A DNA stretch of 62,433 nucleotides from CAZSMK01 sp964608095 (GTDB lineage: Bacteria > Sumerlaeota > Sumerlaeia > MWCT01 > JAGHBZ01): positions 1-62,433 of the forward strand of contig CAZSMK010000051.1 of NCBI GenBank assembly GCA_964608095.1, written 5' to 3'. Below are positions 25,766-36,400 of the stretch, piece by piece. The notes below the pieces were generated by a model, which was not told the origin of the DNA, searched no databases, and saw only the letters and a program-made list of their open reading frames with translations. Each line of letters starts with the position of its first letter. The stretch's first letter is position 1. Both the position numbers and the translations under genes were made by a program.

Positions 25766-26500
25766 ATGACTGGTCTGATAAAGAAAACCTCTCTCATTGC
25801 TTTTTTAATAGTGGCGACATTTCCTCTCTTCTCACAACCATCCCCGGAGACTGTCTCTGACGACGCGGTCTCCAGCCCACCTGAATCGGAAGTTGACCGA
25901 ATCAAGCGGGAAATCCTTGCCGTATACCCCAATGTCGATTTTGGTCGTGAGGTGGATGAACCCGCACAAGTGCGATGGTTGTTTGAAAATGAGGACGATG
26001 TTCGCGAATTGCTCGGCTTGGATCCTCGATTCATTTACAATCCCAAGAATCTCCCGGACCCCATGATCATTCCATGGGTCAGGCAGAATGTCATTGCTCA
26101 GGAGTTATTCAATGACGCCATGCGTTACATCAAAGAAGGCAGAATCATGCTTGCTCAACAAACCCTCAAAACCATCGTTGATTCTTATCCCGCATCCTCT
26201 GTGTTTCGTGAAGCACAGGATGAATATGAAAAAATTCGACAACTTGCGTCTCTACAGGAAGTTCAGATTCAACAAAGTAGGGAAACGCAACGAGTTGTAT
26301 TACCTCCGTGGGTGTATGAGAACGCAAAGGGCATTATCTGGGACCCTGTAAATCCCGTAATCCTTATTGGAGATTATACCCTTACTGTGGGTGATCCCAT
26401 CCCTAAATATCCGGATGTCACCATTCATGAAATTAAGCAAAGCTCGGTTGTATTCAAGTTCAAGGATATACTCTTTGATATAAATGTGGAAGGATTATAG
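25766..26500 (+). CDS. PilP-like type IV pilus protein
   Basis: The 244-residue protein starts at ATG 25766, with CAAGGAG upstream; the frame is open 23 codons further but without a site. A signal peptide spans about residues 1-24 and no lipobox cysteine is present, unlike classic PilP lipoproteins. The middle is helical, with a TPR-like motif (about 110-150). The last 60 residues (GIIWDPVNPVILIGDYTL, then GDPIPKYPDVTIHEI) resemble the beta-rich PilP domain that contacts secretin PilQ. Position between pilO and pilQ is the main support. The long helical N-terminal part is unusual. Confidence 0.65.
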   Translation: MTGLIKKTSLIAFLIVATFPLFSQPSPETVSDDAVSSPPESEVDRIKREILAVYPNVDFGREVDEPAQVRWLFENEDDVRELLGLDPRFIYNPKNLPDPMIIPWVRQNVIAQELFNDAMRYIKEGRIMLAQQTLKTIVDSYPASSVFREAQDEYEKIRQLASLQEVQIQQSRETQRVVLPPWVYENAKGIIWDPVNPVILIGDYTLTVGDPIPKYPDVTIHEIKQSSVVFKFKDILFDINVEGL

Positions 26501-26551
26501 AGACTTTCTCTTTTTCCACAGATCTTAAAATCGAAAGGAGCACGGAGACAA

Positions 26552-28270
26552 ATGACTTGGAAACACGCATTAGTAAAAGGATGTGTAATCCTTTGTATGC
26601 TCATGGCTAGTGTGTATGCGTTTGCCCAGGAGGAAACGAAAACAATGACAGATGCTGATCTTTCTGAGACCCAGGAGGAATCAGCAATCGGGGAAGAAGC
26701 ATATCTGCCGCCTTCCGAGACCAAGTCGGAGGTCATTCCGGGCGCCTCTGCAACCAGCGTCGCTGATCTCCTCAATAAACCCATTTTCCAGCAGAATGTG
26801 ACTCTCGATTTCAAAGATGCAGACCTCCAGAATGTCGTCCGGCTCATTGCCAAGAAGACCGGAATTAACATCATTATGTCAAAAGAGGTTGTTAAGGGCA
26901 CGGTTACTGTCCATCTCGAAGATGTTCCCCTCGGCGTTGCCCTTGATGTCATTCTCAAGACTAATGATCTCGGTTATGTTCTCGAGCCTGGAAACATTGT
27001 ACGCATCGTTCCCCGGAAGATGATCCAGATCAGACCCGTGGAAGTGGAAACACAGTTCTTTTCTATTAACTGGATTCCCGTTTCCGAACTTGCCGAAACC
27101 CTCGAACCATTCCTCTCGAGTCATGGTGAAATCCACGAACACTCGGATACCAACTCTCTCATAATCACCGACACTCCACCCAATATCCGTATATTTGAGA
27201 ATCTAATTGAACGGTTGGATAAGCCCCAAAGCCAGGTCGAAATTGAAACCCGCCTTGCAAATATCGATGTGGGAGCCTTCCATGACTTCGGCATCGATTG
27301 GACACTCAATACCCAGGGGCAGGAATATAACCTCATCGCACCAGAAAAGTTTGGAACCTATGATTGGTGGTCGCGAAAAGCTCTTGCCTCTGCAAATGGT
27401 AATGGGACGACTGATGGCGACCTCTCAACTGCTCTTCTTGCCGATATCCTTGGCGGGAGTAGCGCTGCAACTTATGCCACTGAAGGTCTTGACAATATCG
27501 TCGACATCTCCAAGGAGGGCAATGAACTCAACATCAGGTTGGGTAAGGTGGCAAGTATCTTTGGTGAAGATATAGGAATCGATGCCTGGCTTCATGCCCT
27601 CGAGGAACAAAGCGAGGCAGTTGTTCTTGCCAATCCACGAGTCGTCACCCTCAACAATATCCCTGCTACCATTGATATCGTCCAGGATATTCCTTATTTC
27701 GAGGCGATAGAAAAGGAGGGCGGACAGATACGGCAATCAGTAAAGTTCAAAGAAGCCGGGCTTAGACTCACCGTAACTCCCTATATTACGGATAATGGAT
27801 TTATCAGGATGCGTCTCGAACCGGAACAGAAAATCCGTGTGGGTGAAGTGAGCGGGTATGATAGCACTGTTCCCATTATCAGTACCCGAAAGGCTATAAC
27901 GAACGTTATCGTGGAAGATGAGCAGACCGTCTGTATGGCAGGGCTGCGACAGCATGAAACCATTGGTTCTCAAGGTGGTGTGCCATGGCTCACAAAAGTT
28001 CCCGTTCTCGGCTGGTTGTTCAAAGACACCTCGAATAAAATGAACAAGAGCGAACTCGTCATTTTTGTGACCCCTCATATTGTCAAAAAGCCTGACATGA
28101 ACAAGAAGCAACAATATCAGTACGATTGGATTGACGGCGTATGGACTCTTCCCGGTAAATTTTTCGAGGATTATCCCACTATCCCCAGGACGTATAAGGA
28201 AATTGAAAGAGAGATGTATCCTAACGCCTTTAGTGTGGAAGACATGAAGGAAAGAGAGAAAGCAAAATAG
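26552..28270 (+). CDS. pilQ: Type IV pilus secretin PilQ
   Basis: The outer-membrane ring through which pili or pseudopili pass. The 572-residue protein has a signal peptide ending VYAFAQ, a secretin STN domain (about 80-150, VTLDFKDADLQNVVRLIAKK), an N1-type domain (about 165-225), and the secretin core with VVLANPRVVTLNNIPATI, STRKAITNVIVEDEQTV and the signature VPWLTKVPVLGWLFKD. It is shorter than typical PilQ and no AMIN domain is apparent, so it may not bind peptidoglycan directly. AAAGGAG stands before ATG 26552. It ends the operon, followed by a strong terminator. Confidence 0.93.
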   Translation: MTWKHALVKGCVILCMLMASVYAFAQEETKTMTDADLSETQEESAIGEEAYLPPSETKSEVIPGASATSVADLLNKPIFQQNVTLDFKDADLQNVVRLIAKKTGINIIMSKEVVKGTVTVHLEDVPLGVALDVILKTNDLGYVLEPGNIVRIVPRKMIQIRPVEVETQFFSINWIPVSELAETLEPFLSSHGEIHEHSDTNSLIITDTPPNIRIFENLIERLDKPQSQVEIETRLANIDVGAFHDFGIDWTLNTQGQEYNLIAPEKFGTYDWWSRKALASANGNGTTDGDLSTALLADILGGSSAATYATEGLDNIVDISKEGNELNIRLGKVASIFGEDIGIDAWLHALEEQSEAVVLANPRVVTLNNIPATIDIVQDIPYFEAIEKEGGQIRQSVKFKEAGLRLTVTPYITDNGFIRMRLEPEQKIRVGEVSGYDSTVPIISTRKAITNVIVEDEQTVCMAGLRQHETIGSQGGVPWLTKVPVLGWLFKDTSNKMNKSELVIFVTPHIVKKPDMNKKQQYQYDWIDGVWTLPGKFFEDYPTIPRTYKEIEREMYPNAFSVEDMKEREKAK

Positions 28271-28330
28271 GGATAAAGTAAAAAACCGGATTCACTTTAA
28301 CACGTACATAAAAAGTTCCGGTGAGAATCT

Positions 28331-28375
28331 AAAACGGGTGTACAGGACGTTTGCATAACGATGTACACCCGTTTT
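28331..28375. terminator. Bidirectional terminator between pilQ and the deacetylase gene
   Basis: A perfect 13-base stem, AAAACGGGTGTAC (28331-28343) with GTACACCCGTTTT (28363-28375), with a 19-base loop. The A-rich 5' arm and T-rich 3' arm let it work on both strands, as suits the convergent genes around it. Confidence 0.85.
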
Positions 28376-28386
28376 GTTATGTATTC

Positions 28387-29565
28387 TTAATAGGTAAGCC
28401 AATCACGGACTTCCGAGTTGGTCGTAGGTTCGAACCAGACACCGTCCGCTATCACATAGCCGTCAGCATCATTGGATAAATAAATAGCAGCAGGCTCGGT
28501 TGTAGAAAAGCTATACTGTCCGAGGAGGTTCCACTGCCCCCCGTTCGAGCGTTGATCGACTTCCACCGTTGCTACGCCGCTTGTATGATAGATATCGTAT
28601 TTTGCATTTGTTGCATGGTTAGTGTGCGACGTCCACCAGGCATATACGTTATATGATTGACTTTCCGGCAGATATGCCGCCCACCTGACGACGGCTGTGC
28701 CGCTTCCCCCGGCACAGGAGACGTAATCATAGCCGTAGTACCCTGCAGAGGCAGTCGAACTGCTCCAGGTGCCTGAATCGACGAAAAAGTTCGGATCCCC
28801 GTTATCTATAGTCCAGCCCTCACCCGGCGGTGACGGCGGCAGATCGTTAAATCCGATTTCCTCTCGATAAGTCGTTATATCCTCGTGGCCCATATTTTCC
28901 CGCCTTAACTCGAAAGGGGGTGTCGATCGATAATTATAGCCTGTCAGCGTTGTGAATCCCAACAGGTATCCTGCATCTTGACACTGCGTGATTATGTTCG
29001 AATTATAATTGCCATAAGGGTATGCAATAGCAATGCACGTCTTGTCCATCATATTGGTTTCGATGGCGAGTTTAGAACCGTTGATTTCATCCCACGCAGC
29101 CGCCTCGCTTAGACTTGTTAGGTGCGGATGTGTCCGCGTATGTGACTCGGTATAAAAGACTCCTGCATCTTCCATTTCTTGAATCTCTATCCAATCGCAA
29201 TGGTCGTTCGTTCCTCCCACACCAACATAATCGGTGTGGGCAAAATTTACCGCATTCAACTGCCGGGACTTCAAGATTGGATACGCTACATCGTATACAT
29301 CGATATAGTTGTCGTCGAATGTAATCATAATAGGCTGTATAGGAAGTGGATGTGCATTTTCATGCCACTCATAAAACTCTGAAACCGTGATGGTATGATA
29401 GCCGTTGTCCTTTAGAAAATCCATATGTGTGATAAATGCCGACTCAACAAATCCCAAATTCTCGTGCGCGTGATACATTAGCACTTTTACTTGCGCGGAA
29501 CTCATTGATACAAGGCACATCAGAATAATAAGGATCAAAGAAGGAAAGACTTTGCGGAATTTCAT
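28387..29565 (-). CDS. Secreted polysaccharide deacetylase with golvesin-like C-terminal domain
   Basis: The 392-residue protein has a signal peptide (about 1-25, ending MSSAQ), a NodB deacetylase domain with MITFDDNYIDVY and ESHTRTHPHL (metal ligands D and H/H), then AIAYPYGNYN, and a C-terminal golvesin/Xly-type module (about 265-380, with NFFVDSGTW, VRWAAYLPESQSYNVYAWW and VIADGVWFEP). It should remove N-acetyl groups from a cell-wall or exopolysaccharide outside the membrane; the C-terminal module may bind glycan. ATG 29565 is preferred because GGAG is eight bases upstream; ATG 29580 has no site. Monocistronic. Confidence 0.88.
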   Translation of the reverse strand: MKFRKVFPSLILIILMCLVSMSSAQVKVLMYHAHENLGFVESAFITHMDFLKDNGYHTITVSEFYEWHENAHPLPIQPIMITFDDNYIDVYDVAYPILKSRQLNAVNFAHTDYVGVGGTNDHCDWIEIQEMEDAGVFYTESHTRTHPHLTSLSEAAAWDEINGSKLAIETNMMDKTCIAIAYPYGNYNSNIITQCQDAGYLLGFTTLTGYNYRSTPPFELRRENMGHEDITTYREEIGFNDLPPSPPGEGWTIDNGDPNFFVDSGTWSSSTASAGYYGYDYVSCAGGSGTAVVRWAAYLPESQSYNVYAWWTSHTNHATNAKYDIYHTSGVATVEVDQRSNGGQWNLLGQYSFSTTEPAAIYLSNDADGYVIADGVWFEPTTNSEVRDWLTY

Positions 29566-29743
29566 TTTTTTGATCTCCATTGTAGTTTGTTTATAAACTT
29601 TAACCTATCGTTTCTTACTTCCGGATGTCAATTATTTCGTGATGGCATGACCGATTACGCGCGTTATCTCACTCAGTCTTCCTACGACATTGATGGAGTG
29701 CATTATAGTCAAGGAGAGTAGCTCAACGAAAAACGGCGCCCTC

Positions 29744-30808
29744 TCAATCTTCAAGCTCCATTCGACGGGCCAGTAAACATCCCCTGCACACGGGCGGGAC
29801 TCGATTGTCAGCCCAATAGGAACAAAACTCTTTAAAACGAGGGCTATCAATAATCTTTTCGAGCGGGGTTTCTACTATGTTCCCCATGACGCCGTTGTCT
29901 TCATCGGGTTGCCGATTAAGATACGGCATCACGTTAAGGACATTCAAGTAACAACACGGCGATACATTCCCTTTGTAATCTATATACAGTGCCCGTAAGG
30001 GTTGAGAACCGCAGGTGTTATCGATAATTAACCGGCGAGGATGAACTTCAAGCCGGACTCCTCGTTGTACGGCCATTTCCCGTGCCTTTTCCACGATTTC
30101 CTGAAAATGACGTTCTGTCTTTTCGTCAGGAGGTGGAAGGTACCCAGTGTCGAATAACGCCTCGCTAAGATCCTCAACGCTCTTTCCGGTCTCGATATGC
30201 TTCCCCACAATTCGGTCAAATCCCAGTTCATCGGCAAGCTCTACCGCGTGAGGAAGTTCATCGAGATTTGATTTCATTAACAAAAAAGCCCAGGTAATTT
30301 GTGGCTTATACTCTGCAGTTTTCAGCTGACGCTGAAGCTCACGGAGATTCTCTATCAAATGCTCAAAGTTCCCTTTTCCGCGAATAGATTCGTACATTTC
30401 TTTATGGGAAGCGTCGATGGAGATGGCTATCTCTTTTATTTTTGTGTCCTGCTCGAGGAATCGTTTTATACGTTCCCTGCTCAGAAGTATACCGTTTGTC
30501 ACGAAACTTACAAGGCATCCCTTATCATAGATGCGCTTTGTCATCTGTTCTACATCCGGGTGCATCAGGGGTTCTCCGAAACCGCACAGGTGTACGAATT
30601 TAAACCACGGAAGATAAGGTTCTATTCGACTGAAGACCGATTCAGCCATCACTGCATCCGCTGAGACGTGCTCTCCGCGTGGACACATCTTGCACGATAA
30701 ATTACATGCGTAGCTGGGTTCTAAAGTAAGCACGTATGGATAAAACGTGCGTTTTTTACCCGGAACTTTCATACGGTTTTTGATATGTCTAAAGTGTTCA
30801 CTCAACAT
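29744..30808 (-). CDS. Radical SAM/SPASM protein
   Basis: The 354-residue protein has the radical SAM cluster motif C35-x3-C39-x2-C42 (ACNLSCKMCPRG) and a C-terminal SPASM-like region with CGSQPLRALYIDYKGNVSPC and a closing CRGC, which should hold further iron-sulfur clusters. Families of this kind modify peptides, or act on sugars or cofactors. No precursor peptide gene is evident nearby. It follows a glycosyltransferase gene by 34 bases on the same strand, so it may act in glycan or lipid assembly. Substrate unknown. Confidence 0.85.
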   Translation of the reverse strand: MLSEHFRHIKNRMKVPGKKRTFYPYVLTLEPSYACNLSCKMCPRGEHVSADAVMAESVFSRIEPYLPWFKFVHLCGFGEPLMHPDVEQMTKRIYDKGCLVSFVTNGILLSRERIKRFLEQDTKIKEIAISIDASHKEMYESIRGKGNFEHLIENLRELQRQLKTAEYKPQITWAFLLMKSNLDELPHAVELADELGFDRIVGKHIETGKSVEDLSEALFDTGYLPPPDEKTERHFQEIVEKAREMAVQRGVRLEVHPRRLIIDNTCGSQPLRALYIDYKGNVSPCCYLNVLNVMPYLNRQPDEDNGVMGNIVETPLEKIIDSPRFKEFCSYWADNRVPPVCRGCLLARRMELED

Positions 30809-30842
30809 TTGAAGTTCCTAAAAAAGGTTCTCAGGACTTTAT

Positions 30843-32243
30843 TCAGAAACGCTTGAATATATTCATTAAACGATAAAGACGACTCCCTTCAATTCTTTGT
30901 AATTTCGATTTCAATTCCTGATTGTGTTTTTGCAAGGAACGTATAAGCCATCCCTGCCTTATCATATCTTCCTGAATGTTCATGAGATCGTTTTTTCTCT
31001 GCTCGAGGTCCGGGGCTTGTTGTGGATTCCGCGCCCATTTTACCAGCGGCGCAAGAAGTTTGTCATTCGTATACTCCTTCAAGAGAAACTCGTTTGCCCT
31101 TTTTGCCTTATCTTTATACATTGTACGGTTGCGCGTCATATCGATAATAATGTCTGACAGTGTTTCCCATTCTCCTGAAGGTAGGGGAGTCACAAGGTTC
31201 TTCTCGCTCAGCAATCGGGTGATTTCACTCAGCGGGGTAGTAATAATGGGAAGTTCTGCGACAATCCAGTCGAAAAGCCTGTTTCGACATCCCAGAATCG
31301 CTTCGTATGAGAAAAAGTCGATATTGATTGCAGTATCGGCATCGTAATAAAAATCAACAAGTTCTCTGAGCTCGACCCACCCGGCAAAGTGAAACCTATC
31401 CTTAAATCTCGAACCATTGATCCTTTGTTGAAACCGCGCGAAGGTCTTATCGTCGTGTCCTTTGATTTCGCCACCGGTTGAGACGTAATGAACAGAAGGA
31501 TTTCGGCTCATTGCCGACTCTAAACCCTTGAATAGCGTGTCTATATCCGTCCAGGTGTTATACCCCCCAGTCCACAAAACTACAAAATCATCGGGGTTGA
31601 CAATATTACCACGAATGCAACGGGAGCCGGAGGGTGGCGGCAATTCGAGATTTGTTGGACCCGGCGGAAGTGAATCCACAAGTGCATGCCGAGCAGTATA
31701 TTGATTCAAGCGACCACATACGCCCAGCTGCCCGATGAGGGCATTTTTTTGTGGTTCACTGCACGTTGAAAAATGGTCGCCCCTGAGAAGTGAGGGGATC
31801 ATCAACGTCCATTGGTCTATCAGACCTTCGTCGCTTCCATACACGGCGGCTTGCAACTGGCGCTCAGTCATTGGATCGCCGTTGAAATCAAGCCATAAGG
31901 GAATTTCGACACCACTTGAAGCGGCGGCGGCGTTCGTGATTTCCGTGGTCGATATAATAGCGGTTACTTTTTCTTTAGTCGCTATTTCCGCAATACGTTC
32001 TGCTGCACGTCGGGAGTCCCGCGGTAAACTATACCAGATGATGTCTTTATCGAGAACGGTTTTTGGCACACCATCCTCGTTTATTTCTTCTTCGGAAAGC
32101 AGCCACTCGCCAACAACGACTTCCATACCACCTTTCATGATCTCGCGGATGAAATTCCAGAGTCGCAAACCTGGTGCGTATACCTGCCGTGCTTCGGAAT
32201 CGAGCGGCGTCGGTCCGACGCCTATGACGAATACCCGATTCAT
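30843..32243 (-). CDS. Glycosyltransferase, GT4-like
   Basis: The 466-residue protein starts at ATG 32243 (MNRVFVIGVGPTPLDS); the open frame continues upstream over the divergent MBL gene, but that part is not credible as protein. The C-terminal half has GT-B features: VVLWTGGYNTWTDIDTLFKG, GWVELRELVDFYYDAD and FDWIVAELPIITTPLSE. The end is a coiled coil with LEQRKNDLMN and SRLYRLMNIFKR, a tail often seen in cell-surface glycosyltransferases. It probably transfers a sugar during surface polysaccharide assembly. A radical SAM gene follows 34 bases later. Confidence 0.75.
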   Translation of the reverse strand: MNRVFVIGVGPTPLDSEARQVYAPGLRLWNFIREIMKGGMEVVVGEWLLSEEEINEDGVPKTVLDKDIIWYSLPRDSRRAAERIAEIATKEKVTAIISTTEITNAAAASSGVEIPLWLDFNGDPMTERQLQAAVYGSDEGLIDQWTLMIPSLLRGDHFSTCSEPQKNALIGQLGVCGRLNQYTARHALVDSLPPGPTNLELPPPSGSRCIRGNIVNPDDFVVLWTGGYNTWTDIDTLFKGLESAMSRNPSVHYVSTGGEIKGHDDKTFARFQQRINGSRFKDRFHFAGWVELRELVDFYYDADTAINIDFFSYEAILGCRNRLFDWIVAELPIITTPLSEITRLLSEKNLVTPLPSGEWETLSDIIIDMTRNRTMYKDKAKRANEFLLKEYTNDKLLAPLVKWARNPQQAPDLEQRKNDLMNIQEDMIRQGWLIRSLQKHNQELKSKLQRIEGSRLYRLMNIFKRF

Positions 32244-32330
32244 AATAAATGTATATCTTGCATAGAGCCTATCCTTTTGTAAAGATACGATTGCATATTT
32301 GGAAAGAAAGCCACGGGGAGGGAGGAAATT

Positions 32331-33185
32331 ATGGTCGAACTTATTTTTCTGGGAACAGGAGCGGCATGGGGCATTCCTGAAATCGGCTGCAATTGTCCCG
32401 CTTGCTTTGAAGCGCGCCGCAACCTGAAATGGCGCCGGACAAGAAGCTCGTTTCTTATCAAGACCCCGAAAACGACGATCTTGATTGACGCCACCACCGA
32501 CCTCAGAGCTCAATTACTTCGTGAAAAGGTTGCGAAGCTCGATGCAGTTATTATCACACATGCACATCCCGATCACTTTCTTGGACTCGATGAATTTCGC
32601 GCACGGAATCGCGACACTAACACATTCCATCAAGTTCCTCTGTACGTTGGTGAAGAAGCATGGCACTTGAGAATAGGCGCTCTTTTCGAGTATCTGGTTG
32701 AAAATGATGAGAGCCCTTTATGTATCAAGGATTTCCTTTATCCAGATGCGACGTTTTCCATTGGCGAGTGGACTTTAAGGACGTTTCCAACCCGGCACGG
32801 CGATACGAAAAAAATTGGAAAGACCTTTGGATTCGTAGTTATGAACGAAGAGCATAAGATCATATATACTTCTGACTATTATGAGATAATAGATCCGGAC
32901 CAACAGCTTCTTTCTGATGCGGACCTCTTTATTATTGACTCCACGTGGTTGAACACACAAGCAGGAAAAAAAGAGGTCGAGTCGGGTCATTTAAGTTTTG
33001 AACAGGCATGGCAGAGATATATTTCAGTGTTTAAACCACGAAACGTAATCCTCAGCCATATTTCACACAACGAGGGGAAAATAGCAAAAGATTGGGAAAA
33101 AGGGATACGCACAATCTCGCGTAGCGCACCGCGTGTGTCACGAATTCTTCTTTCCTATGATGGGTTTAGACTGAAATTATCTTGA
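32331..33185 (+). CDS. Metallo-beta-lactamase-fold hydrolase (PhnP-like)
   Basis: The 284-residue protein has the MBL metal motif HAHPDH (THAHPDHFLGLDEF), a later histidine in TRHGD, D in SDYYEIID and SHISHNEG near the C-terminus. The N-terminal GTGAAWGIPEIGCNCPAC with a Cys pattern resembles PhnP-type phosphodiesterases (GCxCxxC), which bind an extra zinc. PhnP cleaves cyclic ribose phosphate in phosphonate use, but no phn genes are here, so the substrate is open. GGAGG lies before ATG 32331. It diverges from the glycosyltransferase gene. Confidence 0.8.
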   Translation: MVELIFLGTGAAWGIPEIGCNCPACFEARRNLKWRRTRSSFLIKTPKTTILIDATTDLRAQLLREKVAKLDAVIITHAHPDHFLGLDEFRARNRDTNTFHQVPLYVGEEAWHLRIGALFEYLVENDESPLCIKDFLYPDATFSIGEWTLRTFPTRHGDTKKIGKTFGFVVMNEEHKIIYTSDYYEIIDPDQQLLSDADLFIIDSTWLNTQAGKKEVESGHLSFEQAWQRYISVFKPRNVILSHISHNEGKIAKDWEKGIRTISRSAPRVSRILLSYDGFRLKLS

Positions 33186-33403
33186 TATGTGTTGTTTAAC
33201 GTTCTGATCCTCGGTTTAAAAAACAGAGATAACTTCAATAGAATTAGTATTATATGTAATTTGGGCGGAGGCTGTATCGGTACTTTAGAGGGGTAAATAA
33301 AGAATTTTTTTTTGCATTTTCTCTTGATTTCTTGTATTCAGCCTGTGTTGAATTTGTTCATAAATTTCCTGTTTACGAGTGACAATGGTTTTTTGAAAAA
33401 CGT

Positions 33404-36400
33404 ATGGAACAATTCAGTAAAATACTTACACGGTTAAAGCACCAGATTCAGCGTGATCTTCATGATAAAGAATGCAGGTCTCATGAATTTGATGCGGTCG
33501 TTCAACGGTATTTGAAAAAATGTTCCAGTGCCAGGAGAGATGAAAGCCGTTTCGCACCTCTCGATAAACTTGCTGAAGAATTGGAATCCGCCGGCATTGA
33601 TAGCCTTGAGCTCTATAAACAAGCCTGGGACAGAAATACTGATGACTCGGAACTCCTCCTCAAGGTCTCACGTACCCTTTTAAGCCGCGGCGATAATTCT
33701 AAAGAATCTATGGTTTATTATAAGGCGGCTGCAGACATCGAGGATAATAAGTTTCCCTTGTTCGAAAAACTCAGATCGTTCTATCGTAAGAATGGGATGA
33801 TTTATGAATTAATGCTGATCAATGAAAAAATAGTCGACACCTTTGAGTCCTATGTAGCAACGGTGCAAAGTGGTACAGACAAGGAAAAACTAAAGTTGGC
33901 AGAGGTAAATTGGGAGAATGCAGGAAGGCTTAAAGATGCTGCAAAAGGAGAGCTGCTGCAGGTCTATATAAATCTGGGAAGAAAGGATAAACGCGCTGCG
34001 GCGTTATATAAGGAGGCACTCGAGAATGATCCGGATAATGTCGAAATCATAGAACTGCTTGCTGAAATAGCAGCGGGCGATACACGCACCGATCCTGAAG
34101 CGCTTAGAATCTATGAACAATATGTTGCCTATAAATCCGACGACCGGAACGTCATCATTTTATTGAGTAAGGGATATTTAAAGGAGGGTAACGAGCGAGA
34201 GGCTCTTTCGCTCCTCGAAAATCACGTTAATCGCTTCCCCGATGATGCAGAGTGTCTCCAGATGATTGTGTCTTACTATATGAAGCAGCCGAAGATCGAT
34301 GAAAACGCCGTTCATTTTCTCAAACAATATTTTCAAGCACATCCACAGGATCTGGACGTTCTGGTGCGCATTGTCGACTTCTTTACCTCTAATAAGAGGA
34401 CTGATGAGGAGGCTGTCAGCTATTATAAACGAATGTTGCCGATTGCAGAAAATCCGGATACCTATCTTTTCCTGATTGCCCGCCATTATTATGACCATCA
34501 AAGCTGGCTCGATGCAATTGAGGTGTTTGAACAACTTTATACACACGGCAACCGCGAACCACAACTCATCAAGGAGATGGCAACCGCATACGCATTCTGT
34601 GAAAGAACCGATTCCCGAGCAATTACTATTTATGAACAGGCGATTAAACTCGGCGCTGAAAGTCGTAACATCAAGGAAATACTCAGCGAATATTATACCG
34701 CTTCTAATCGTGTTGATGATATTGCTTTTCGCTGTTTTACCGAGACTATCCAATCCAATCCCGACCATGCAGCCGCCAGATTAGGATTGGTACATTATTA
34801 TTTTCTCAAGCATGATTACTCCGCCACTGCGAAAGAAGCCGCTGCCTTTCTGCACATTGAAGACGCTCATGAAGGAGTTCTTCAAATGGCATCCCGCGCT
34901 ATCGTCCTTAGCAATGAAGGCGATGAGGTGCTTAAAACTTTCAACTCGCTTCCCGTTGAAGTCGTTACGATGGTCTATCATAAAGCATTTACGCAAAATC
35001 CCAATCTCAACAAAGTTACCCTGTGGCTCGCAGACCGGTTCATTGAAGAAGAAAGGAAAGATAGAGAAGCCTTGAACGTTTATTCTCGAGCCCTTTCGCT
35101 CTCACCACACAATATTAAATTGCTTAATATGCAATCACTCTCACGTTATCAAGCCGGACAGGAGGAAGATGCAATCAATGTTGATAAGCGGATTTATTCT
35201 TTATGTTCCCAGACGTGTGTGCTCAAAACGTCTATTCCTCCTACAAAACGCGCGGTCTGTACCAATGTATGCATTAGATTGGCTAAAGCAATTCTCGAAA
35301 AGAAAATTCATTTTCCGAATGATCAGGTCTATTCAATTTTACGTTCAGCATATCAAAAAGGGTACAGGGATAAAAAGATAATAGCGTCACTCGGCGACCT
35401 TTGCATGAGAATGGGGCGTACAACTGAAGAAGACCTTTCTATTCTGGAGAACGCTTTTTCACTCTACCCGCAACGTTCCGATACCGCTCGATTTCTCGCA
35501 AGAGCCTATCTTGAGCGCAGAAAACCCGAACTTGCCATCAAATATTGTTCTTTTCTTCTCGAAAAAGATGCAGATGACGAGTCTGCTCTTGACATTATTA
35601 TTGACTCTCTCAGCCAGTATTCATATTGTAATTCAAAACTACAATCGCTCCTCGAAGATATGTACTTGCAAAATCCCGCCAACTCGAAGCTCAATCTCGC
35701 GCTCTCTCTCCTTTATGGACGCTTACAGGAATTTAATGAAACCACATTACGTTTTTTTGAACGCGCAGCACAGATTCGTCCCGATGATGCTTTGATACAG
35801 ATGTTTCTTGCCCGCTGTTATGAGAACCTGGAAGAGTTTCAAAAAGCTATATATCTATATCAAAGGATTCGTTGGGCTATCCCCGACGATTCTCAGATTA
35901 TTACACGCCTGGCACGCTCTTATATGAAAGCCGGCGTACAAACAGAAACGGTCCTGGATATTGTCGAGAAAGCCAATGCTATAGAACCTGATGACGAGGA
36001 TTTAACCCTTTATAGATTTAGACTTCTCCTTTCTTTGGGCAGATGCGCAAAGGCTCTGGATATCATTCAAGAACTCGCAAACCGTCCGCCCGAAAAAATC
36101 ACCCAGATTATTGAAATCCTTGAAGAACATATAAGCTTAAGAGCCAATTCACCCTCACCCGCTATGGCTCAATTAGCCTCGTTCCTTATTGAACGTGGAG
36201 ATTATGATGCAGGGTTAAAGTATCTCGAAGTGCTCTCGACTGATTATAAAAATTATTTTACGGAACTCATGGAAGGATACAATAACATTATCGACAGGGA
36301 AGCCCACCACATGCTTGCCCGCATAGAACGCGCTATTCTCTACCGTCTGCTCGGGGAGTTTGAACTTTCTGTTCAAGACCTGGAATCGATTTTAGATTTC

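Noticed and set aside
28415..28445. tRNA-like GGTTCGAACC text
   Set aside because: It lies inside the coding sequence of the golvesin-type deacetylase and no cloverleaf can be folded around it.
32244..32513. Upstream extension of the GT4 glycosyltransferase by 90 codons
   Set aside because: It overlaps the divergent MBL gene, contains no family sequence, and the clear N-terminus MNRVFVIGVG is at 32243.
33186..33403. Possible small stable RNA (SRP-like GGGCGGAGGCTGT)
   Set aside because: The conserved SRP RNA loop sequence is absent and no closing helix is found.
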